DNA from: Cladorrhinum sp. PSN259
Lineage: Eukaryota > Ascomycota > Sordariomycetes > Sordariales > Podosporaceae
NCBI GenBank assembly: GCA_033725935.1
Contig: MU867129.1
Span: 116,825 to 180,824 of the forward strand
Reading direction: 5' to 3'
DNA: 64,000 bases
This document shows, in pieces, positions 30,695 through 40,037 of the stretch; within the stretch, counting starts at the first letter, position 1, and each line of letters begins with the position of its first letter. The position numbers were made by a program, and so were the translations under genes. The notes beneath the pieces are model-generated. The model did no database searches. It had not been told where the DNA came from and saw nothing but the letters and a program-made list of their open reading frames with translations.

Positions 30695-31180
30695 GTCATC
30701 ACAGGGGTTTTGTGAGTTTGGTGGAGAGGTTTATTTACTTGGGTGATAGGTGATTGTTTTAGTATGTCAACGGGTTGATTTTCTTGCTTAGGACCAGCAG
30801 ATGTTTTTGCAGAATATAGGTTATAACATGCGTCCTCCGCTTGGCATATGTTGGCTGTGGACGAATGTTCCTCCGAGGGCTGACTGCCCTTCCGCATTTG
30901 GACCCAGCTAATAGGATAACGAGAAGGGGCCTGTCGGGACTTTAGCCAAGACCAAATCCCTTTTCCCCCTCACTGAGATTTGCAGATATATCAGCTTTGA
31001 GTTCAATAAAACATTGCCGCCTTGAAACTTTTATCGCTTCGAGTTTGTGATTAACTCGCGTTAGCCCCTTTTAGATCGTACAAAACCTGATTATACTCTT
31101 GAACTTAGGTTAGTTATATATCTCAGCTAGTTCATGATTCCTAGACAAAAGTTCTAATTTCTATTTCTTCGCCGATCAGA
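30695..31180. other. Spacer between the subtilisin and HET genes
   Basis: About 490 bases holding the subtilisin 3' end and the HET promoter. Nothing else is seen. A weak AT-rich promoter lies near 31113-31123. Confidence 0.4.
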
Positions 31181-33400
31181 ATGGCGCCAGTCGTTTTCCC
31201 TCCACCGCCGAGCGGGTCTTGCCCAGCTTGCAACGATCACAGACTCTACACTCCTTGGGACGAGAAACGCGGCGCTTGGCACGGCAGTGGGACTCAAACT
31301 CTGGCCACCCTGCGCAAGGCAGCACCGACCTGCGGTCTCTGCAATGCAGTTGTGGCTGTCTTCGACAGGATGAAAGCAGAAGACGTAGACCACCCGGATG
31401 AATTGGAAATCCTCTTCCACTCCAGGCCCGGCTGGCCGATGAGGGTTACTTGGCCCAGCTACAACCAGATGCGCCAGGTAGCTGTTCCGCTCGTCGAGGT
31501 GGAAGTTTTTACCCCCTCTCTCGAGCTTCCGCCAACGACTTCGCATGCCAATTCATCAGGAGAAGAGGTACACATGGCCATCCACGATCCACTGTCGGAG
31601 CCCTGGCCCATCATTGCTCGGCGGCCCCCTGTTTCGGCGCATTCGGGTGCCGAAGATGCCCTCCTGGCAGCAAAGAGGTTTATTGAGAAGTGTAGGAAGG
31701 AACATGGCGACGAGTGCAACGCTGCTCCGCAGGGTAGCTTTCTGCCCACCAGGCTGCTAGATGTTCGTGGATTTCAGGAGGGAAGATGCCAAATCTGGAA
31801 ATCAAAACTTGAAGGAACGGAAGCTTCTCCTCCGTACGTTGCTCTCAGCTATTGTTGGGGAGGAGACCAGCCTCACAAGACTACGATGAACAACCTGGGA
31901 CCGAGGACTACAGACGGCTTTGACATTTCAATACTCCCGCTGACGATACGAGAAGCGGTCCAGTTTACTTTTCTGCTTGGAATTCCGTATATATGGATCG
32001 ACTCGCTCTGCATCGTACAAGACGACCATGCCGACTGGGCTAGGGAAGCCAGCCAGATGGGCGGCGTGTACGAGTCGGCAGCACTTACCATCGCCGCCGA
32101 CAACTCGCCGACCGCATCATCGGGGCTTTTTCAACAACACAGCCTTGGAGAAAGTGTGCCCTTGACCATCCCTGGACCCGGCGGTAAGCTCTTTGAGATC
32201 TGCGCACGCCGACACAAAGGCCTCTGCCAATACATGGTCTCCCTTGATGATAGCGACACCAAGAACCCGAATGTCAAGGTGAAACCTCTTGCCACACGCG
32301 GTTGGACTCTGCAGGAGCGTATGCTCTCTTCAAGAATTATACACTTCACCAACAGGGAGCTGGAGTGGGAGTGCCGGAAGACATTCCTTTGCGAGTGCCA
32401 GGGCCCACAGCCAAAAAATAGACGTTCTCTAGTGTCTACGAACGTGTTATATGACTTGTCTACCAGGCGTCGGGAATTTGATGATGCATGGGCAAGCGTC
32501 GTTGAGAACTTCTCCCGACGTAACCTTACATATGAGAGCGATAAGCTGCCAGCATTGACAGGTCTGATACAGCGGATGAGCGGCATGTACTGGTCAGCTT
32601 TCGAGTCGGGATCAAGACGGTGCTTGAGTGGGCTGTGGGAGTGCGATATTGGCACTCAGCTCTGCTGGTATACCGGCTGGGACTGGCCCGGCAGGCCAAG
32701 GGCACGGCAGTCTCCCGACAGCAAGCTTCCAAGTTGGAGCTGGGCATCGATTGGTGGGCCAGTCCAACTTTGGAAGACGATCGAGTCGTGCATCAAATTT
32801 GTCTCGTACCGCTCTCGCGGCGATGACACCGGGGATGAAGTCGCCGTCAACGCATCAGAAGTGACACTCCGCGGCCTTGTTGCTCCTATTCAGATGCGGT
32901 ATCGGCCTGAGCGCCCGATGAACGGCGGCATGGTCGTCATGCAGGCCAGTTCTGTCAATCATCCATCCGATTATCGTATTCGCCCTCTCGGACTCGCCAA
33001 CCGGATGCAGAATGAAGTGCGCCCGGGGCGTGCCAGTCTGATTACACGCGCTAGCCTTGCCGGAAAAGACGAGGAACTTCTAACCTATATAGCACTAGGC
33101 GAGCGGGGATTCCAACTTGACTACACGTCCAAGAGGGTGCAGCCGTCATCCTGGGAAGACCGCGGGTACGTTGCGCTTATCGTGGGTGATCACACTGGCA
33201 GCGAGCACGATAAGAACGGCAAGTATGTCTGGGGCGTCAAATTTAGTCATTGGATGCTTTTAGCTCCCGTGAAACAGGGTGGAGCGGACGGGGAGACTGA
33301 AAGAATCGTATACGAGAGGCTGGGCATGATAATGAAGAGCAGCTTGCACGAGTGTCATCTGAGGCCGGAAGCTGTGGAAAGAGAAATCACCCTGGTGTGA
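31181..33400 (+). CDS. HET-domain protein (heterokaryon incompatibility type), intact
   Basis: Single exon, 739 residues, ATG at 31181. The N-terminus carries Cys pairs (SCPACNDH, TCGLCNAV), usual in this family, before a variable region. The HET domain (about 217-400) has all main blocks: YVALSYCWGGDQPHKT, LPLTIREAVQFTFLLGIPYI, WIDSLCIVQDD with a helix ending in MGGVYESAALTIAADN, and TRGWTLQERMLSSR. The C-terminal 320 residues contain LPSWSWASIGGP, also common in HET proteins. Members trigger programmed cell death on non-self fusion or act in immunity-like signalling. The intact Trp in LSYCWG contrasts with the broken copy at 20103. It neighbours an APH-like and a protein kinase gene. Confidence 0.9.
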   Translation: MAPVVFPPPPSGSCPACNDHRLYTPWDEKRGAWHGSGTQTLATLRKAAPTCGLCNAVVAVFDRMKAEDVDHPDELEILFHSRPGWPMRVTWPSYNQMRQVAVPLVEVEVFTPSLELPPTTSHANSSGEEVHMAIHDPLSEPWPIIARRPPVSAHSGAEDALLAAKRFIEKCRKEHGDECNAAPQGSFLPTRLLDVRGFQEGRCQIWKSKLEGTEASPPYVALSYCWGGDQPHKTTMNNLGPRTTDGFDISILPLTIREAVQFTFLLGIPYIWIDSLCIVQDDHADWAREASQMGGVYESAALTIAADNSPTASSGLFQQHSLGESVPLTIPGPGGKLFEICARRHKGLCQYMVSLDDSDTKNPNVKVKPLATRGWTLQERMLSSRIIHFTNRELEWECRKTFLCECQGPQPKNRRSLVSTNVLYDLSTRRREFDDAWASVVENFSRRNLTYESDKLPALTGLIQRMSGMYWSAFESGSRRCLSGLWECDIGTQLCWYTGWDWPGRPRARQSPDSKLPSWSWASIGGPVQLWKTIESCIKFVSYRSRGDDTGDEVAVNASEVTLRGLVAPIQMRYRPERPMNGGMVVMQASSVNHPSDYRIRPLGLANRMQNEVRPGRASLITRASLAGKDEELLTYIALGERGFQLDYTSKRVQPSSWEDRGYVALIVGDHTGSEHDKNGKYVWGVKFSHWMLLAPVKQGGADGETERIVYERLGMIMKSSLHECHLRPEAVEREITLV

Positions 33401-33519
33401 TTCTCCATCTCTCAAGCACCTCACAAGTAGCAAACAATAAACAAACAAATAGAAGAGGATGTCGAGGTTGTCCGGTTTGTGAGGAGAGGTGCTCCGAGAG
33501 CAGAGAATACATTTCCGAA

Positions 33520-34776
33520 CTACCTTCTAGCGATGAAAGCTGAGAGCTGTTGTTCCAGCTTCGGCCAATCTGCCTCCCCGGTACCGATATCGTACAAGGT
33601 TCCGCGGGCAGTGGCTTTGTCAACACCCGTGGCCTCTTCAACTAGTTTACAGCAAATCTCTAGCCTGTTGACACTATTTAGCGCCGCGATCCATATTGCC
33701 TCCCAGATATGGGATTTTCCAGTGAACTCCCAGTCCCCACTCCTTTGCAAAGCCTCTCCCAAGGCGTTCCTATAATATTCCCGGTAACGGCCTAGCTCTT
33801 CTGGTGAGTTTTCGAAAGTAATAGCCTTGGGCCAACCGTACATGAGAGGATCCCAGTCACGGGTGATCCATCCTGGGTATCGACTGTACCCAACGCACCG
33901 AGGAACTGTCTGAACGAGGTCCCAATCAATGATGCCTGTCAGGTTTCCCTCGTCGTCTACCATGATGTTTTGTGAGTCAAAATCCGGTACGGCGAGGACA
34001 AATCCGTCCGAAGGCTCTCCAAAAGGTAAGTGTTGGACCGCCGCTCTCGTAACCATTGTTGCCGCGACCTTCCACGGGCTTTTTCTGTCGTCTGTCACCA
34101 CAAAGTGGTCGTCCAAGTACTCAGACGCAGTATTGTAGGGACCGGATGCGGTAACGTGAAAGGTACCGTCCTCGTTCTCGCTCCAATCGTAGCACGGACC
34201 AACAGTCCGAGTCGCCTCCCCGCTCTCCTGCTCGTGGATGATGGAGCCAATCTTTGAGAAGCTGAACTGCCCAAGCTGGGCCAAACACTGGGAGAGGGTA
34301 TTCAAGATTTTTAGACGGCGATCCTCGAGAGGTGTTTTGAGGGTATCATCGAACCAAGCCGCTGCCAGTGTCTGACCAGAAATAAAGCTCATGCAGATAT
34401 ATGGGGCGCCAATCGCGTTGCTTGCGGTGGTGTCGAATGAGTACACCTGCGGTACGGGGATTGTGGTCCTGGAAGCGATCAGACGCAGTGTCACGACATG
34501 AGACTCGATGGCGTTTGTGGCTGTCGCAGTTATCCCTTCGCCCCAGCCAGTTGCCGGGATCCTAATGATGAGTTGGAAGCCATCGTCGAATTGGATAATG
34601 TGCACAAGGTTGTATGAGCCCCCAATACGGCGGACGAGACGACCTGATGCAGATGAAGTTGTTGAAATGTCAGCGGCCCTAATCTGAGTCGCAAGATGGA
34701 CGAGCGAGCTTTCCGGGATGTTCAAAAGCGGCCCGAAGGTCTCCAAGTCCAACTCGTCGCTGGTCTGCGACGACAT
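33520..34776 (-). CDS. APH-fold phosphotransferase/kinase-like protein
   Basis: 418 residues from the ATG at 34776 (MSSQTSDELDLETFG). An upstream non-ATG extension of the frame was ignored. The fold is that of aminoglycoside phosphotransferase/choline kinase-like proteins. It shows a nucleotide-binding strand IGGSYNLVHIIQF, an IIRIP strand with a positive residue, PYICMSFISGQTLA (hinge), a catalytic loop PDFDSQNIMVDDEGN and the metal Asp in GIIDWDLVQTVP. In the loop the usual HxD is PDFD: the His is replaced while Asp and Asn remain. Fungal genomes hold many such genes; substrates are mostly unknown and they do not imply antibiotic resistance. It lies convergent with the HET gene, with 119 bases between the two stop codons. 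Confidence 0.85.
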   Translation of the reverse strand: MSSQTSDELDLETFGPLLNIPESSLVHLATQIRAADISTTSSASGRLVRRIGGSYNLVHIIQFDDGFQLIIRIPATGWGEGITATATNAIESHVVTLRLIASRTTIPVPQVYSFDTTASNAIGAPYICMSFISGQTLAAAWFDDTLKTPLEDRRLKILNTLSQCLAQLGQFSFSKIGSIIHEQESGEATRTVGPCYDWSENEDGTFHVTASGPYNTASEYLDDHFVVTDDRKSPWKVAATMVTRAAVQHLPFGEPSDGFVLAVPDFDSQNIMVDDEGNLTGIIDWDLVQTVPRCVGYSRYPGWITRDWDPLMYGWPKAITFENSPEELGRYREYYRNALGEALQRSGDWEFTGKSHIWEAIWIAALNSVNRLEICCKLVEEATGVDKATARGTLYDIGTGEADWPKLEQQLSAFIARR

Positions 34777-34980
34777 GATAGAAGGAGTGATGGCCGCAAC
34801 CGTCTGTTCATGGCAGAGATGAAGCAAGCAGTTTTACGAGGGATATCGGGCGTTCGGGACACTGAGCGTTGCATCAGACATCGGCCTCAGATTCGAGAAG
34901 CACAATGGGACGAGGCGGGGTTCCCAGCACTCTACAACGCTTGTCACGCCGAAGCGCAGTGAATAAGCTTATTCATGAGC
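34777..34980. other. Promoter region of the APH-like gene
   Basis: Short spacer with the promoter of the minus-strand APH-like gene; nothing else is seen. Confidence 0.35.
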
Positions 34981-35449
34981 ATTACCGGTAGTGGGCGTGG
35001 GAAACAACAGTTGTATATCAATAACAGTTGGAAAGCTAAATTTAGTTTGTTTACATACAACCGTTGGAACTTTGCCAACCGTTGTGGCAACAAACCGTTG
35101 CCATGGTGGCTAGTTACCACACACTAGCAGGGGTATTCTGCAGCCATAAACCTTATTTTATTTACATACTTCTACCTGCTTACCTACCTACCTGCCTGCC
35201 ACGAAGCCAGCCAGCCAGCCATCCACCACTAATATATATGGCATCTGCTCTTCCATATTTTTTTCCTTGTTTAAGTCATAGCGTTATCGGGCATAACCGG
35301 AAGAAAAAAATATAACCCGAACAATTATAAGATCAATTATACACACTTTATACATGGCTCGATTGATAAGGCACGACTCGGTCGTAGGCGCCACGACGAC
35401 GCCCACAACTAAGATCTCGCGATACCTTCCACGGTCGCCAGATGTGGTG
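34981..35449 (-). repeat. Composite repeat: AACGGTT-rich copy D plus a GTTATCGGGCATAACC copy
   Basis: 34981-35230 is the inverted relative of copy E (26740-27010): GTAGTGGGCGTGG start, AACAGTTGGAAAG, CAACCGTTGG, CACACTAGCAGGGG, CTGCAGCCATAAACCTTATT, then CTACCTACCTGCCTGCC. From 35283 a third copy of the GTTATCGGGCATAACCGG family follows, with CGACTCGGTCGTAGGCGCC, ending about 35449. TCTTCCATATTT occurs at both ends of this copy (35250-35261 and 35451-35462), possibly a duplicated target or a breakpoint. Confidence 0.55.
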
Positions 35450-35485
35450 CTCTTCCATATTTATCTTATCCAGAAAGCAGTCGCG

Positions 35486-38400
35486 CTATGAAACTCCTTC
35501 AAGAACCGCAAAACATGCAACAATAATTGCAAACACTGTGCACAAGAATGTGCCGGGGGCAAACGCATTCTGCAGGTCGATCTTGTTGATCGAAGCCAAC
35601 CAGATGGGAACAAATCCCAAGGCCAGAACCAAAATTACCAAGACCCAGCCGACAATTTTCCTCAGGCAGGGACCCTGGCCGGCGTGGAAGCCCCATCCTG
35701 ATACTGTTGCTTCCTGCTTAAGCTGAGGAGGTGCCTCTCGCTTGGGAATCCCATTGAGCACAGTTCGTTTTCCCTTGCCGAGCTTGGGCGACCGAATGCC
35801 GTGGAGGATCCGCTCCGCCATTAGGTCCATGTGCATCTTGATATCTGTTGATTGGCCGCAGGTGTAGACGTATCCCTGGCAGATTGGGGCGGATGCCTGA
35901 GGCAAAGCAGCGCAAGTAAATGTTTTTACCAGAGAGTCGTCATCAAATAGGAAATGAAACTGTTCACCAGTCAGTATTAGGGAGAATAGGTGAATATGAT
36001 AAATCTATCTGGCTGGATTTGACATACCAAAGAAAGATCCACCCGCGTGTATGATCTCCACGATAAGAAGCGTTGGAACCATGTGCCACGAGTCTGACTC
36101 AGTACCTTTCGAGCCTCGAGGAAAAACTCAGCATCGTCAGTCATGCTGTCCAGGGAATCCAGGATGCCGAGTCGAGTCTCTCGTGCGCTCGTCCAGCATT
36201 TGTCAACGCAGAGGTACGTTTCCTTCCATAGAGCTCCTTTAGTAAGACCCTGTGCAGTCTGTCCTGGCGACGTGCTCAGCTGAGCCCGACTACTTCCAAG
36301 CTTTTGAAGCCATGTGGATGCATAGGAGATCCAGCTGTTTATGCTAGCCGTGCGGCTTGAGGTTGGAGTGGAAGGACTCGAAGATCCCGACCACGATGGC
36401 AGAATCCCACCAGGAGCGTTTGGGGCGGGTGCAAAAGACTTGATGCAATTCCAGGCTCGCCGGGCTACTTTTGTCGATCTTTTGGTTTTCCGGTATGCTT
36501 CTGGTGATGACCGTTTGATACTCTGTTGTTCGTGCTCAAGGAATCGTTCCGCCCGTTCGCGATCCACTGCAATGAACATTTCCTTGCCGCCGTACTGCTA
36601 TTTGTTAGCTGCATCATCTCCATAGATGATCAATACACGTAGCGCATACCTCCCAGACCAATAAAACTTCTGTCTCTGCCAATACTGGAGCAAGAGCTGG
36701 CAGGGGCCACCAGTCTATGGCGGTGTCGAGTTGTTTTTCCATCCACCTTCTTGATATGTCAAGAATTTGTCTAGAGAGGGAAATATCGGGCTGAGAGTAC
36801 ACTATCCTCAGGCTTGCCGCATATGTATCCCTATTGACCTTGGTGTCCGGTTTGGTGTGGTTGTCTGCTGCTAAGTCTAGTTCTTGTGCTTTACATTTCT
36901 CTTCAGGCAGCAGACGCCCTTTGTCACTTTCTGCTTGTTGTGCAGAAAAACCATCGATGTCCCGGCTGACTTTTATCAGTGGCAGGGCTCTATTAGCACT
37001 GAAGATCTGCCCATAACTAGGATCATGTCGAAATTTGGCAGCCATGGCTTCGAGTTCGTACCGAACGCCCCATGAGTCAATCCGCCTTTCCGGATCAGTC
37101 ACTAGCATTCTATTCTCGATAAGTTCAAGAAGATCATGTAACAGATTTGACCCGCCAGAGCGCTCTCCCAACCGTCTTATCCACTTCATTGGGAAGGACC
37201 CCAGCATGTTAGCATGTATACCATCGATGGGGAAATGTTGAACCTGCCTTGGTGACAGAAGGATTGAGTTGCACCACTGCGCCTTTTAAACTGCCTGCCC
37301 GTGAAATATTGCGTGCATCGAAAAATGAATCGTCCAGAAAACCCCTCTCCGCCTCAGCGTCCTCTCTGCTGTTACGTATTCTTTTTTTATACCGCTCGCG
37401 GGGAGCAAGGCTTTCAGTCCTGGCGGCAGCAAATTCGTCCAACATTCGAGTACCTCCCAATAACCAGACCAGGTGCTCCAACATCACACACCCCAGAGCC
37501 CAGATATCCATTCTAGATGAGATTCTAGCATCAGTGATGTCACATTCGGGGGGCCTGTAGGTCGGCGTGCCCTGTAGTCGCCTCGGCTGGGAATTGTTTT
37601 CACGGTGAAAGCGTGTTAGACCAAAATCGGCAATTACCATCTTCCCACCACTTTGTGAGTCGTGAGAATCTCTAAACAACAGAATATTCTCTGGCTTGAT
37701 GTCTCCGTGCCTACCATACAAAGCAGTCGAGCCTTCTTGTGGTCGTATACGATCGCTATGAATGGCCTCTAGTGCTTTCGCGAGTTGAGTGAGCTGTTCC
37801 AACATCCACCTAGTATCGGACTCCAAAGCCCTAGGTGTTGACTTCCAGAAGTCTCTCAAGTTTCCACCGTCAGCCCAGTCAAAAACCATATAATATGAGT
37901 CTTGATGTTCAATGGTTGCTTTGAGCGTGATCAAGTGACCGTCAACGTTCACCCGATTAATCATTCTTAGACTGGACACCTCACGTTCAAACGCCTTCTT
38001 GTTTGACGCAGGAACCCTCTTCACAGCAAAATGTGCCTATATGAACAGAGCAAGATTAGTAAGTAACGGTGAAATTCCCTCGAATACGTATCTCTTACCT
38101 GTGAGGATCCTGTATCCGCTCTCCAGCCATGGTGGGCCTCATGTATCCTAACGCGTTTAACTGTTCCGAACCCTCCTTCGATGACCTCGGTCTGTTTTTT
38201 TGAAGAATCGGCAACAAATGGAAGAATATCGTTCTCGTCAAGCTTGTAATGGTAGACCTTGGAGTGCACTCCGGTAAAATATGGCGTGAGAAGCTGCCAT
38301 TGGGTATTGAAGAACAGATCGAATGTCGCCAGTGACCAATGGCTGAGGTCTTGTGCAGTCTCAAGTCCAGAATGATCCCGGATACCGGGAGTCTCCTTGC

Positions 38401-39274
38401 TGTTCGATCGAAGAGACCGAAGCGCATCGATTCTCAGCGGAAGATCGCGGTCTCGGATGCCAGCCACCATGAAAACAGATATGTCCGCCACCCTGTCAAT
38501 GATGGCCAAAACGGCAAAGGTTTTCTTGGCTGACTCTGCCACGCGCCGAGAAAAGTCATCTAGGTTTTCAATAATCTTCAGATGCGACGAGAGTAATTCG
38601 TTCTTGACAGTGGTAGCTGTCACCAGGATAGAGAGTGCGTTTGCGGGAATGAAAAGCTGCCCTTGCCCGTTTGCAACCTTGGCGGCGAGCAACCTCGCTC
38701 GGAGGTTTGATTGCTCTAGATCGCGTGCATCATCCTCATCCTGAATCTCTGGCAGCTCATTCGGGTTGCCTGGTTCTAGCCTTTGTTCCGTCTCTGGCTG
38801 CTGATCGTCCAGCAAGTTGAGCGCTGCTTGCTGGCTGGCATGAAGACTCTCACCCCGATCGTGGATTACATTATGACCGTCATCGAGTGGTTCGACATCC
38901 GAGTCAGAGTCCTCTTCCTCTGGTAATGTGACATTGCTGTTTCTCGAGGAGGGTTGTAGGGCGAAATCTGCTGAATGGTATTTCTGGTTTGACCTTGCCT
39001 CCCCCAAAGAGGACGCCGATAAGCTCGCCGATAGCTGAACTCATTCATGAGCATTTGATTGATTACAATCCAGTCTGGGATTTGGTGGTCTTACACGAGA
39101 ACTTGTGGTCCTGAACAGCTCGGTCGTTTTCTGTCCAGAAAATAATCGAATCAGCAATGGGGCAAAATACATCACGTCCAGTTTGGTGTTTCAGCTTACC
39201 CGTCGCAGCTCTACACTCCTTCTACTGAGCGTTGCCGGAGCCTCTAAATCACATGAACGTACAGGCCGATACAT
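35486..39274 (-). CDS. Protein kinase with N-terminal fungal domain and two C-terminal membrane helices
   Basis: Seven exons deduced: 39274-39200, 39130-39095, 39034-38099, 38036-37248, 37183-36650, 36597-36028 and 35959-35486. All are phase 0, giving 1137 residues. The N-terminal 330 residues are acidic then helical (QWQLLTPYFTGVHSKVY), a pattern common before fungal kinase domains. The kinase domain runs about 330-680: glycine loop EGGFGTV, AVKRV Lys, HGDIKPENIL catalytic loop, ADFGLTRF, PEC-DIWALGC. The usual HRD is HGD, Asp retained. A Ser/Thr-rich linker follows and the end has two hydrophobic helices (VGWVLVILVLALGFVPIWLA; FLCTVFAIIVACFAVLEG), so the C-terminus is probably membrane-anchored. 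Intron 4 appears to be GC-AG (donor AAG|GCAGGT); no GT donor keeps the frame. The two small first exons are the least certain part. Confidence 0.78.
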
Positions 39275-40037
39275 GTCGAAGTCTGCCGAGTGAATGGTCC
39301 ACCGAGCGAGGGGGAACTCTCAGTCGTAAAGTTCCACATGGGATGATATTGGCTGGTGGGGTGAAAGAGAGGCACTGAGACCAAAATGTTGAGAATGATG
39401 AGAGACGGCCATTGAGAACCGGCTGGGAACTTGGTCAGTCAACCTTGGGAAAGAAGAGGCTCTGTACAGTTCTATTGCGCCACGAAGAGTCGGCAGGCTG
39501 ACCGACCGAGCGTTGCCCCGCTCAGGCGATCGCTACCAGGTATTCTGAGGTCCAATAGTAAAGCATTAACCAAGCCACTACTTGCTGATGGAGGGAACTG
39601 CGAGTGGCTGTGCATGCAGAATGTCCTTCTCAGAAACCAATATGCGGCATTGCATTCGGAGGCGGGGAGGAGTTTCTCAGAAGGAAACAGTTGAATACCA
39701 TATTGGATGAATTCGAGTTTTACGCAAGAAAAACGTTCATCGCATACTCGGAGTGTTGGGGGAAGAAATGACAACCAGAAAATGTGGGAAGAGGGAAGGT
39801 GTGCTTCATCATCCCGCGTTGTTGCATAAGCTCTCGTTATGGAGCTAAGACTATAGCGGGGCTCTTTGACAGGGATGTGGCGCCAAAACTTCTGACGCCA
39901 TGAATTAATTGAGTGGTCGCAACTCGCAAGAGCGACAACCGCGACCAAGCTCAGTAAATCCACTTTTGCATGTGGTCGTTGTCAGTTGCAACCTCACCAC
40001 TTCACCCACCACACACAACCTCGCTGGTCTCGGCAAG
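39275..40037. other. Divergent promoter region between kinase and TFIP11-like genes
   Basis: About 760 bases shared by the minus-strand kinase gene and the plus-strand splicing factor gene. The open frame of the latter extends in phase upstream of its ATG, but that sequence reads as leader. No other gene seen. Confidence 0.45.

Noticed and set aside
39909..40037. N-terminal extension of the TFIP11-like protein
   Set aside because: Open by chance in the leader; the ATG at 40038 begins the usual acidic N-terminus.
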